Positions 1 to 7,185 of a stretch of 28,697 bases of DNA are shown here, piece by piece. The stretch spans positions 1-28,697 of the IMG/VR virus record IMGVR_UViG_3300043446_000559. One strand, written 5' to 3'. Under the pieces are notes generated by a model. The model made no database searches. It worked only from the letters and a program-made list of their open reading frames with translations, and was not told the DNA's origin. Positions within the stretch are counted from its first letter, which is position 1, and the number at the start of each line of letters is the position of its first letter. The position numbers and the translations under genes are program-made. The DNA is from a virus.

Positions 1-849
1 CAGCAAGCCTTCTTGATAGGAGGCTTGATCCATTGCTCTGGCAACCTCTAAGTTGCTGGAGAAAAACTCCTTTGGACTCATGCGATGCATCATGATCTGG
101 TTCATGCTGATGGTCTTGCCATCAGGAGATGTCACAACCACATCAGGCACTTTCATCTTTGATCCTGGATAGATTGGAGTCTCAACCTTTTGCCATGTAG
201 TTCCAGCTGGAAGCTGAACGCCAGCCTGAGCCAGCATTTGAGTTGCCTCAGCTTGGTTACCGCTGGTCATAAATTGCTGCATGGCTGACAGCTTTTCGTC
301 TGTCTGCGCATCGCGGAAGTTCTTCATCATGGTCAAAGAGTTCTGCATCGCACCTTGAAGTTCTTGAGGCGATGAAGCGTTCTTGAGCGCAATCAAGTTG
401 AGCCTTGTAAAAAGCTCTTGGCGTTTTTCCCATGAGTTCGCTGGCGTTGCTGGCGCTGGTGTTGCAGGGGCGGCTGGTGTCGCAGCAACGGGCGCTGCAC
501 CAGGAGCTGCAATTCCGCCTTTTGGCTCAACCGCTGGAGCTGGCGAAGCTGCAACAGGCGCAGGTCCACCGGGAGGTGTAACACCAGCAGCCGCAGGAGC
601 TGGAGGTGTTGCAGCCGTAGGGTTTTGCGCTGTCTCTGGTGCTGCTTTGCCAGTGAGATGCGGCTCATACTCTTTGATGATGGTGTCCATCTCATCGCGA
701 GCAGTAGCCTTGCGCTTGGCTTCATCAATTTGAAGTTTGCCAAGCTCGCGGCGTTGAGCTGCGTCTTCTAAATCGGAGCGGAGTTTTTCTCCCTCCGTAT
801 AGCCCTTAGTAAATCCACCAACGGCTGCGCCTAATGCTGCAATTCCCAT
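1..849 (-). CDS. Putative internal virion / structural protein, Pro-Ala-rich linker (3' end outside window)
   Basis: At least 283 residues are present and the gene continues past the left edge. The N-terminus is a short Gly/Ala-rich hydrophobic stretch (MGIAALGAAVGGF) followed by a charged, probably helical segment. A long Pro/Ala-rich low-complexity linker covers about residues 75-145. A globular C-terminal part with many Met and Gln follows, containing WQKVETPIYPGSKMKVPDV. Two ATG codons abut (852 and 849). The first overlaps the upstream TGA as ATGA; the second lies 6 nt after GGAG and is preferred on spacing. As the last gene after the 387-aa internal-protein candidate in a podovirus-like operon, an internal or ejected virion protein is inferred. 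No enzymatic motif was seen. Confidence 0.75.
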   Translation of the reverse strand, partial: MGIAALGAAVGGFTKGYTEGEKLRSDLEDAAQRRELGKLQIDEAKRKATARDEMDTIIKEYEPHLTGKAAPETAQNPTAATPPAPAAAGVTPPGGPAPVAASPAPAVEPKGGIAAPGAAPVAATPAAPATPAPATPANSWEKRQELFTRLNLIALKNASSPQELQGAMQNSLTMMKNFRDAQTDEKLSAMQQFMTSGNQAEATQMLAQAGVQLPAGTTWQKVETPIYPGSKMKVPDVVVTSPDGKTISMNQIMMHRMSPKEFFSSNLEVARAMDQASYQEGLL

Positions 850-2012
850 CATGCTCTCCGAATAAGGCCACGAGCAGCTTGGTTGTTCAAGCCAACTTCG
901 TTCATTTTGTTCAACTTAGCCAAGCCGAAATGCTTGACTGCACCTTCGTTCAAGACGAACTCTCCGCGTGAGAGCATTGCTGGCACAACATCGTCTCGAG
1001 GTCCGCCTGGACCATGAATGAGTCCTGGCGCATGCTCCATAGAGCCGCCGTTCGCAGCCTCAATAACTCCTGAACCGCTTGGCTTATTCCACCAATCGCT
1101 CAGGTTTTTACCGAAGTTGCCCAAGGCATCTTGACCCAGCTTCGACGATGCAAATGTACCGATGCCGTTGAACAGGCCGCTGATGCCTTGCATCTGCGAG
1201 TTGAACATCGACATGTTGTTGCGGAAGGCGTCGTTGTTGATGTTGCCGCCTGAGTTGAATGCGCTGCTTGCGATGCCAGCGCCGGTGAGCATTGGGCTGA
1301 CAGCTTGACCTGCGGTAGAAATACCTTGAGCAGATGTGTTGCCAGTTGTTTGCGCCGATGCGTTGCTGCCTGAGTAGTAGGTTGCCGCAGTGTTTGGCAT
1401 GTTGCGGCCAAAGTTTGCAGCGCCAGCTCGCAGAGCAATCGCTTTGTCTTGCGTGTCAAATGCAGCGCCTGTTTGTGCACCAGCAGAGCCAAGGGCTTGA
1501 GCGTTTGTCAGAGCGGCGTTGGTTGTGGCAAATGCGCTTGAGTTTGGATTGATGCCATATCGAGCAAGACTACGAGCCGACTGCTGTTGAGCGTTGCTGA
1601 ACTGCTGATTTTGTGCAGCCGCCGCAATACCCATGCGACGATTGACATTTTCATTTGAGTCGTAGTTCTGAGCTTCCTCAGCCATCTGTTTTTCGATGGG
1701 CTGGAAGGTCTCTTTGTAGTACTTGTTCTGCTCGTCAGCAAATGCCTGCTGCTTTTGCATCGTATCGACTGTGGTGTTCGTGAGTTTTTCACGAAGCTCC
1801 AAGTCTTTCTGCTGCATCGGAGCAAGAGTATTCTTGTAATAGTCCTTCTGGAATTCCAGAGTCTCTTTCCCCAGGTCGTACTGGAGTTGAGACGCAGACA
1901 TCGCCGCATCCGTTTGCCTGTTTGCTGCTGATTCCGCCTTGCTAGAGGCGTTGTCGGCAGACATGTAACCAAGAACGGCGGAGCCGCCAATTGCTACTGC
2001 TACCCATGCCAT
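849..2012 (-). CDS. Putative internal virion / ejection protein (387 aa)
   Basis: The N-terminus is a hydrophobic glycine-rich segment (MAWVAVAIGGSAVLGYMSA), then a long Gln/Lys/Glu-rich helical region and a Ser/Asn/Ala-rich middle. The C-terminus carries GPGGPRDDVVPAMLSRGEFV followed by LNEGAVKHFG, a motif recurrent near the C-termini of phage tape-measure-like and internal virion proteins (family knowledge). The start at 2012 is chosen because GAGGG lies 8 nt upstream and the preceding gene ends 1 nt before it. An upstream in-frame start at 2075 would overlap that gene by about 60 nt. The ATG-rich stop (TGA at 849-851) overlaps the next start. Role as an ejected internal protein is inferred from composition and position; a scaffold-like role is the main alternative. 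Confidence 0.85.
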   Translation of the reverse strand: MAWVAVAIGGSAVLGYMSADNASSKAESAANRQTDAAMSASQLQYDLGKETLEFQKDYYKNTLAPMQQKDLELREKLTNTTVDTMQKQQAFADEQNKYYKETFQPIEKQMAEEAQNYDSNENVNRRMGIAAAAQNQQFSNAQQQSARSLARYGINPNSSAFATTNAALTNAQALGSAGAQTGAAFDTQDKAIALRAGAANFGRNMPNTAATYYSGSNASAQTTGNTSAQGISTAGQAVSPMLTGAGIASSAFNSGGNINNDAFRNNMSMFNSQMQGISGLFNGIGTFASSKLGQDALGNFGKNLSDWWNKPSGSGVIEAANGGSMEHAPGLIHGPGGPRDDVVPAMLSRGEFVLNEGAVKHFGLAKLNKMNEVGLNNQAARGLIRRA

Positions 2013-2013
2013 A

Positions 2014-2532
2014 TCAATTTCCCTCGAGTTCCTTGACCGATGCGTGTTGGAGGTACTGCTCGTGAGACTCCGCAATCAACTCGGCCTCGAGCTTTTCGAG
2101 GTCGGTTTCGGTCGTTGCATGAATGGTCGTCCAGACCGTGTCTTCGTGGGCGTATCCAACACGTTTAGTCCCGGGGAGGGAAACGATGGTGAAGGGCGCT
2201 TTTACGCGTTGTGGGCCAGCCTCAGTCAAGACTGAGATTTCGCCCTTAGAAACAATGTTTAAATGCTCTGTTTTGTGAATTTTTCCCGTGAGCAGCGTTC
2301 CTTTCGGAATGAAAATCTCACGGGCGTACAACCCATTCGCAAAGTAGTGACGAGCTTCAATGGGTTTACCACCCATATCAACCATCATTTTTTCAAGCCG
2401 GTCGATGTTTGTCCTTACGCTTGGATCATCAAAATGATTCGCAAAAGTCATTACGTCAACCTGAGCAACCGGCAAAGCATCATCCGTTGGTAGTTCAACG
2501 GTGGTTTGAGAGCGTTCTTGCAGGTCGATCAT
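2014..2532 (-). CDS. Cupin-like phage protein (172 aa)
   Basis: Starting at MIDLQERSQT, the protein has a short acidic N-terminus and a helical segment (residues about 30-55, with IDRLEKMMVDMGG). A cupin-like beta-barrel signature follows: REIFIPKGTLLTGKIHKTEH, NIVSKGEISVLTE, and a second half with G..H....WTTIHATTETD. The clustered histidines resemble the metal-binding positions of cupins. No substrate can be assigned. The ATG at 2532 lies 10 nt after the upstream stop without a strong ribosome site. A TTG at 2571 would add 13 residues and overlap the upstream gene. The gene ends the auxiliary block that begins with the 2OG-Fe(II) oxygenase. Cupin fold is fairly likely; enzyme versus structural role is open. 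Confidence 0.8.
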   Translation of the reverse strand: MIDLQERSQTTVELPTDDALPVAQVDVMTFANHFDDPSVRTNIDRLEKMMVDMGGKPIEARHYFANGLYAREIFIPKGTLLTGKIHKTEHLNIVSKGEISVLTEAGPQRVKAPFTIVSLPGTKRVGYAHEDTVWTTIHATTETDLEKLEAELIAESHEQYLQHASVKELEGN

Positions 2533-2542
2533 GCACAAAATT

Positions 2543-3160
2543 CTAGGCGGGAGAGTTGGATTCGAGCGCAACTTCTAGCGCCTTATCCCAATCCCAATGC
2601 CCAATGTCGTTGTCGTAGGTGTAAACCTTCACCCGCAGCACTTCTTTGGTTGAGTGATGGTAGGTGACGCCGTAGAAGGTGGCGAACTGGCCACGCTTTC
2701 TTTCTAGGCTGAAAAACTGCTCGGCTTCGTCTGGGTCAGCTGAGAAATAAACATCCCACGCATCCTCAACAGTAGGGTCCCCACCCATGCCTGCAATGCA
2801 ATGGTTCGACCCAATGGCAATTGCCTTTGCGCTTGAAGGTAGGGCTGGCAAATCCTCAGCGCCTGGGGCAAAGGTGTAAATTTTGTCATACATGAATCCA
2901 GTGTCCATGTGGAATTTGCGCTCTGCGCTGGTCCCGCCAAGGGAGTAGACATAGCCGGGTGCTACGCCGCATACCGCCGTGATGATGCTGGTCTTGAGGA
3001 CAGGGTTGTAAGCTGGGTTGCCAATCGAGATGTAGCTTGCCCAATTTTGTGGTCCAAATACAGCCTCAACTTGCGCCATGATCGCCTTGGCTTCGTCGGA
3101 TTTGATGGCGTACAGGACGCGGGTCTCAGACCCCGATGACATGGTTTCAAGAACGGACAC
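2543..3160 (-). CDS. Unknown phage protein (205 aa), GTG start
   Basis: I do not recognise this family. The protein looks globular and mixed alpha/beta. It opens with a helix rich in Ala/Glu (SDEAKAIMAQVEAVFG), has a central Gly/Tyr-rich part (GVAPGYVYSLGGTSAE), a SNHCIAGMGGDPTVEDAWDV segment, and a charged C-terminal half with HWDWDKALEVALE. The GTG at 3160 is supported by a strong GGAGGT ribosome site at 3169-3174, 8 nt upstream, inside the preceding gene. It overlaps the preceding reading frame by 14 nt and is followed by the cupin-like gene. No signal peptide or membrane segment is visible. A role linked to the neighbouring oxygenase and cupin is only inference from adjacency. Confidence 0.8.
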   Translation of the reverse strand: MSVLETMSSGSETRVLYAIKSDEAKAIMAQVEAVFGPQNWASYISIGNPAYNPVLKTSIITAVCGVAPGYVYSLGGTSAERKFHMDTGFMYDKIYTFAPGAEDLPALPSSAKAIAIGSNHCIAGMGGDPTVEDAWDVYFSADPDEAEQFFSLERKRGQFATFYGVTYHHSTKEVLRVKVYTYDNDIGHWDWDKALEVALESNSPA

Positions 3161-3362
3161 GGCGAGCTACCTCCAGCATGGCTTCTTCCTCTGTTTCCGC
3201 CACGACATGGTGGAACAGCTGTGTTGATTTGATGATCGGGGTTCTGAACTCAGTGGCAGGGTCAAGGCTAGGCTCGTAGCGGACGACCTCATCCACGGAG
3301 ATCGTGAGCGACCACTCGTTGCCATTTCTGGATTTCTCAATCACCGTAAACGGATAAATCAT
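3147..3362 (-). CDS. Small unknown phage protein (71 aa)
   Basis: A compact 71-residue protein with an N-terminal strand pattern (MIYPFTVIEKSRNGNEWSLT), a variable charged middle and a C-terminal amphipathic helix rich in Glu and Arg (AETEEEAMLEVARRVRS). The ATG at 3362 lies 5 nt after AAGGAG. It overlaps the end of the oxygenase gene by 26 nt and the start of the next gene by 14 nt, so it is translationally embedded between them. No family was recognised. Overlap on both sides suggests co-production with the oxygenase and the 205-aa protein. Confidence 0.72.
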   Translation of the reverse strand: MIYPFTVIEKSRNGNEWSLTISVDEVVRYEPSLDPATEFRTPIIKSTQLFHHVVAETEEEAMLEVARRVRS

Positions 3363-4365
3363 TTCTGCTCCTTGCGCCCCAATACTCTTTCAGCGGCCTG
3401 ATTTTATTTAGCTCTCCCTGCTCATCTAGGTTGGCGCACTCAATGTTGATCAACGCCTCGAGTTGCAGCCTGTTAACGCGAACAGTCCCGCCATCCGTAA
3501 GTCTCAAGTCAGCACCATCAGCGCCGATGTTTTCAGCAAGCGTATCTGGCCTGTCGATCTTGCCAAAGATTTCAACCAGTTCTGTGGCCGGGAGGCCAAT
3601 CACTTTCACCAGCTCATCTCGGCGTTCTGGACTGAGGCAGACTTTATTGAAGGCGTTTGTCCCAAAGATTGAGTGAGCGCCGCCAGCCAAGCAAACTCCG
3701 TCAGGCATGCCAGCAGCCTTGAGGATGTCGTAAGTCATCAGTAAGTGATGCTGCAAGCTGCCGGTGATGTGGTCGTGATTGTCAGCGCCAGCCGATTGCA
3801 GGAACTCTTGCAGCCTGTCTCGTGACGGGTCTGCGTTTACCTTGGCACACTTGAACATCAGTGTGCGGCGCTGCTCAGGGCAAATCCTTGTGACGCTTCT
3901 GGCGCAGTGCCAATCAGCCCCGTTGAACACCAGCGCTCGGTTGAACTCTGGCAGCTCTGCGTGAACAATTTTGTTGCCGTCATAGATCACGGTTTCACCG
4001 CCCCATTCGCGACGCCAGTTCTTGTTCATGTAGACCACTACTGTGGTGTCGTGATTTCTGCTGGAGTCGGTGTGAGGGTAGCCCTCAACTCCGTAGGTGT
4101 GAGCGTTGGCGTAGCAACGAATCAGAACATGGTCAGGCAACAAGTTTGCTTTGATGTGCTCCCATGCCTCGAGGTAGAGACCATCAATCTTGTCTGACAC
4201 ATCTAGTCCGTTGGAAGTTGGCGCTTTTGCTACATCGTAGTTCCAATGTGCGTAGCCCATCTTGTGGTTTGAGCGCCACCCGTATGACCATTTCACCCTG
4301 TCGATGAGTCTGTACAGACCATCGGCAAGGCTTTCTGGAAAGAAGTTTGGAATGCTTTGCGTCAT
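3337..4365 (-). CDS. 2OG-Fe(II) dioxygenase fused to a C-terminal DUF6817/HD-like domain (342 aa)
   Basis: Residues about 30-175 form a 2-oxoglutarate/Fe(II) dioxygenase domain. The iron ligands fit H98 and D100 in GYPHTDSS and H153 in GADWHCARSVTR; R166/R167 in EQRRTLMFK is the likely 2-oxoglutarate-binding arginine. WGGETVIYD between them matches the jelly-roll core of prolyl-hydroxylase-like enzymes. Residues about 184-342 form a second domain with HDHITGSLQHHLLMTYDIL and GVCLAGGAHSIFGTNAF, which I associate with DUF6817, an HD-like histidine-rich domain. The ATG at 4365 follows the stop of the Gly-rich protein by 2 nt, with only weak GGTG upstream. Single 2OG oxygenases are common in aquatic phages; this fusion inside a virion operon is less usual. 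Substrate (protein side chain or nucleobase) is unknown. Confidence 0.88.
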   Translation of the reverse strand: MTQSIPNFFPESLADGLYRLIDRVKWSYGWRSNHKMGYAHWNYDVAKAPTSNGLDVSDKIDGLYLEAWEHIKANLLPDHVLIRCYANAHTYGVEGYPHTDSSRNHDTTVVVYMNKNWRREWGGETVIYDGNKIVHAELPEFNRALVFNGADWHCARSVTRICPEQRRTLMFKCAKVNADPSRDRLQEFLQSAGADNHDHITGSLQHHLLMTYDILKAAGMPDGVCLAGGAHSIFGTNAFNKVCLSPERRDELVKVIGLPATELVEIFGKIDRPDTLAENIGADGADLRLTDGGTVRVNRLQLEALINIECANLDEQGELNKIRPLKEYWGARSRNDLSVYGD

Positions 4366-4367
4366 GC

Positions 4368-5873
4368 TTAGCCGTCACCACCACCGCCGTCACCACCGCC
4401 ACCACCACCGCCGCCATCTCCGCCAGAGCCGCCACCGGAGTCTCCGCCAGAGCCGCCAGAGCCAGAATCTCCGCCTGTTCCGCCGGAACCAGAGTCTCCA
4501 CCTGTTCCGCCAGAGCCGGAGTCGCCAGAGCTGCCGCCGGAATCTCCAGCGCTACCACCATCTCCGCCGCCACCATCTCCGCCGGTGTAATCCGGAGCGC
4601 CTGGAATTGGGGCTGGCGGGATGTAGACAGTGGATGTGGCGGTGATCGAGCCGCCCTCAGAGCCAACTGAGTTGACGGACACAACCATAACTTCGTAGTA
4701 GTAGAAGATGTCGTTGTTTGCTCCAGCCACAACGGTTTTGAATGGCACATCATTGATGCCCCAGACCGTTAAGTAGGTGTTACCTCCGCTGTTCCAAGTA
4801 GCTTGACCAACTGGACGCCAGTACACGTTGTATGACATTGCTTGCGGATAGTCCGTAGCATTCTTCCATGCAGCTTGTAAGTGGCTTACTCCATCTCCCG
4901 TGACATCGGTAACGGCAGTCAGCGCCGTTGGTGCATTTGCGGCCGGTGGCGTGTAAGAGTAGGTCGATGCGGGGTACAGCGCCTTGTCGAGCAAGATGAC
5001 CGTTGACGCAGTCAAGTTGATGGTCTGATTCACAAATGGACCAGAGCCGCTTGATGAGCCACCACCACCCAACGGGATGATTGGGATGAACACGGAGAAA
5101 GACGAGCCGCTTGCCGTCTGTGTGTAGTGTCCAGCGCTGTAAGTCAGCCAGCCGCAGCGCAGCTTGTCGCCAACAACACCGCAAGCAGAACGATAGAAAG
5201 CCCACCACAAATCAAACTGTACAGTCACATCGCTAAAGCCGATGCAAACGCCTCCGTAGCCAATACCTGTGCAATCCCTGCGAGTCTGCGTGACAGAGTA
5301 TTCGCGCTCAGACATAGCCAGCGAGTAGTAGCCAAACATTGGCTCAGTCATACCTGCTGGCAAGGTGTACTCGTTGTACTGCGTAGCCGTCAAATCAGTT
5401 CCGCCAGGATTTGGATTTGTTGGCGGGATGACAGACAGGCTACCTTTGACATTCAATGGCTGACCAACACCGCTGTTGAACGCTGTTGAGCCGTCTGCTC
5501 GCAGAACTTTCAGTCCATTGTTCATGTCGCCTTGGTTGAAGCGAGTTGACCAATCCTCAGCGTCAGCCGTGGTGAAAACAATTATTTCAGGAGCGGCAGA
5601 GTAACCTCCTTGAGTGGCAACCTCAATGTTCCATAAATTGTTTGCATCACGGAAGATGCGCGTGATTGCGCTTAGCTCCGTTCCGTGAGGTCGAATGAAC
5701 GGAATGACGGGCTTTGATGTGTGGCAGTTGTAGAGCCGAACAGACACACCGCCGTACTCGTAGTAGCCGGTAGCCTTGTAAAGCTCTGCTTGACCATAGT
5801 AGTAGAAAGTGGAGGTCGCATCAGAGATGATCACCTGTCCATTTTCATTTGTAATTTTTAGACCATGCGTCAT
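4368..5873 (-). CDS. Putative tail adhesin with Fn3 domain and Gly/Asp/Ser-rich C-terminal tail (501 aa)
   Basis: The N-terminus (MTHGLKITNENGQVIISD) resembles that of the 93-aa protein encoded just upstream. A Cys-containing beta-rich central part follows (RRDCTGIGYGGVCIGF, ACGVVGDKLRCGW), then a short GGGGSSSGSG hinge. A fibronectin type III-like domain covers about residues 316-425 (ALTAVTDVTGDG...YNVYWRPVGQATW...YYYEVMVVSVNSVG). The final 71 residues (431-501) contain only Gly, Asp and Ser plus a few Thr and one Ala. The gene overlaps the upstream stop as ATGA and follows the hub-like gene, so it is probably exposed at the tail tip. A receptor-binding role is inferred; a glycine-rich tip recalls the distal adhesins of T-even-like phages. 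Confidence 0.85.
   Translation of the reverse strand: MTHGLKITNENGQVIISDATSTFYYYGQAELYKATGYYEYGGVSVRLYNCHTSKPVIPFIRPHGTELSAITRIFRDANNLWNIEVATQGGYSAAPEIIVFTTADAEDWSTRFNQGDMNNGLKVLRADGSTAFNSGVGQPLNVKGSLSVIPPTNPNPGGTDLTATQYNEYTLPAGMTEPMFGYYSLAMSEREYSVTQTRRDCTGIGYGGVCIGFSDVTVQFDLWWAFYRSACGVVGDKLRCGWLTYSAGHYTQTASGSSFSVFIPIIPLGGGGSSSGSGPFVNQTINLTASTVILLDKALYPASTYSYTPPAANAPTALTAVTDVTGDGVSHLQAAWKNATDYPQAMSYNVYWRPVGQATWNSGGNTYLTVWGINDVPFKTVVAGANNDIFYYYEVMVVSVNSVGSEGGSITATSTVYIPPAPIPGAPDYTGGDGGGGDGGSAGDSGGSSGDSGSGGTGGDSGSGGTGGDSGSGGSGGDSGGGSGGDGGGGGGGGDGGGGDG
4371..4583 (-). repeat. Gly/Asp/Ser low-complexity repeat in adhesin gene
   Basis: This stretch encodes residues 431-501 of the adhesin candidate. 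Around the middle the unit GGTGGDSGS repeats with a 9-residue (27-nt) period and then decays into GGDGGGG runs. On the plus strand it appears as repeated CCGCC, TCTCCGCC and CCACCACCG triplet tracts. Such DNA is prone to slippage, so length may vary between close relatives. Confidence 0.9.
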
Positions 5874-6151
5874 CGTGCCATCACCACAATCAAAGCTATC
5901 TGATTACCGCCATACACGCGGACGCTGGATGTTCCAACCACAATTGTTTTTTCATAGGTGTAGTCATTTACCTTTGGCACTTCCAATGGGATTTGAATGA
6001 CAAGAAATTCCATGCCGGCGTAGTCGGCGTAGTCGTGGGTGACATCAGCGCCAGCAGCAACCTCAAAGGTCTCGACCATGTTCCAAGTGATGGTCGTGCT
6101 GTCCAGCCATAAGTCGCCGTTCTTGCTCCAGACCTTAACTCCAAAGGTCAT
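5870..6151 (-). CDS. Small tail-tip-associated protein (93 aa)
   Basis: The protein begins MTFGVKVWSKNGDLWLDSTT, a beta-rich opening seen in small proteins encoded just after tail-hub genes in many phages (family knowledge). The rest is strand-rich, ending in SVRVYGGNQIALIVVMAR. It is joined by ATGA overlaps to both neighbours (start 6151 with the hub-like gene, stop 5870 with the adhesin candidate), so the three are very probably co-translated. The opening resembles that of the 501-aa protein, suggesting a shared docking element. Function is otherwise unknown. Confidence 0.8.
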   Translation of the reverse strand: MTFGVKVWSKNGDLWLDSTTITWNMVETFEVAAGADVTHDYADYAGMEFLVIQIPLEVPKVNDYTYEKTIVVGTSSVRVYGGNQIALIVVMAR

Positions 6152-7185
6152 GCGCTAAGGTCCCCGAGCTGAACGCGCAATGTGCCGCTACTGTCCCTGA
6201 CCTTGATCACATTGTTCTTGATTTGCAGCGATGCTTGGCCAGTTCCGCCTGACACATCAATTGTTCCGCGAAAGACAGCGTTGTTTAGTTGAGCGTTACC
6301 ACTCTTTTGAATTCGCCATCCAGCGGAGCCATCCACGAAATCATCTGATTGAATGGTGTCTGCAATCTTTGCATTCGTGATCTGCGCATCTCCGATCTTG
6401 GCTGTGCTGATCGCAGCATCCTTGATAAGCGCGGTCGTGATCTGCGCGTCACCAATCTTGGCGGTTGTAATCGTTGCATTTGCAATCTTTGCATTTGTAA
6501 TGTTGCCGTCAGCAATCTTGGCGGTGACGATTGCGGCGTCAGCGATCTTGGCTGAGTCAACAGCAAGGTCACCAATCTTTGCGTTCGTGATTGCGGCGTT
6601 CTCAATGTTGGTCGTGCCAACAAGCGATGTTGTGCCAGATGTTCCAGCCGTAGCGTTGTACGGACCAGGCACATTTGCAATAGAAATGAATCGAATCCAG
6701 TAGTAGTAGGTCTTGCTGGTCTTGCCAACAGCGTCAGAGTACAGAAAAGAATTGGTTGTGCCCAGCAGCGTTGCCGAATTGAATGTAGATGTCTCGCCAC
6801 GCCACACTTCTGTGTAAGAGTGATTGCGGTACTTTGGCTCATCCCATGCAAGTTGTATCGTGGCAAGGCCAGTTGCCAAAGCAAAGTTTGTTGGGATGGG
6901 CGGCTGAGTTAAATCGGTTGAGCCATCGTAACCATCATCCTCAGCCCAAACGGGAAACACGGGGTTGTAGCTGCCTCGCGCAAACCCGTTGAAGGCTAGG
7001 TTGTCTTTTGCAATGCCAGCGTTGATGAGGTCGCGAAATGTGACATTGGCATCAACAGGGTTACCCAAACGACCCTCGCGCACATCCAGCAACGCCTTCA
7101 CGCTACGAATGATGTCGAGCGTGTTGGTTTGCGTTACCTCCTGAATTGCAGGAACGACTGTTTCGCTTGAGTCTGCGGCGCTCAT
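6148..7185 (-). CDS. Tail hub/fibre-like protein with Fn3 domain and decapeptide repeats (345 aa)
   Basis: Residues about 1-90 are an N-terminal region without a recognised fold. Residues about 96-188 are fibronectin type III-like (QLAWDEPKYRNHSYTEVWRG ... KTYYYWIRFISIANVPG). Residues 196-277 are about eight decapeptide repeats of the type DAxITxAKIG. The C-terminal part (GWRIQKSGNAQLNNAVFRGT, then QIKNNVIKVRDSSGTLRVQLG) matches the fibre-like end of lambda gpJ-type central tail proteins. At 345 residues it is much shorter than a full gpJ and lacks the N-terminal hub domains, which suits a podovirus fibre or tip component. It starts as ATGA over the nozzle-like gene. A tail-tip fibre bridging to the adhesin candidate is inferred. 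Confidence 0.87.
   Translation of the reverse strand: MSAADSSETVVPAIQEVTQTNTLDIIRSVKALLDVREGRLGNPVDANVTFRDLINAGIAKDNLAFNGFARGSYNPVFPVWAEDDGYDGSTDLTQPPIPTNFALATGLATIQLAWDEPKYRNHSYTEVWRGETSTFNSATLLGTTNSFLYSDAVGKTSKTYYYWIRFISIANVPGPYNATAGTSGTTSLVGTTNIENAAITNAKIGDLAVDSAKIADAAIVTAKIADGNITNAKIANATITTAKIGDAQITTALIKDAAISTAKIGDAQITNAKIADTIQSDDFVDGSAGWRIQKSGNAQLNNAVFRGTIDVSGGTGQASLQIKNNVIKVRDSSGTLRVQLGDLSA
6355..6600 (-). repeat. Eight 30-bp repeats encoding DAxITxAKIG decapeptides
   Basis: The DNA encodes residues 196-277 of the tail fibre-like protein. Consecutive units read NAAITNAKIG, DLAVDSAKIA, DAAIVTAKIA, DGNITNAKIA, NATITTAKIG, DAQITTALIK, DAAISTAKIG and DAQITNAKIA. The regular I/A/I spacing suggests a trimeric beta-structured or coiled fibre shaft. 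The plus strand shows the matching recurrent pattern ATCTTGGC/ATCTTTGC every 30 bases. Confidence 0.92.

Noticed and set aside
4184-4753. Minus-strand alternative frame (189 codons) across the Gly-rich tract and the oxygenase start
   Set aside because: Product of low-complexity GC-rich triplets read in another frame; the adhesin and oxygenase frames have real domains.
6353-6703. Plus-strand Ile/Ala-rich frame opposite the decapeptide repeats
   Set aside because: Reading the repeat from the other strand gives a hydrophobic array that imitates membrane helices; no start signal.
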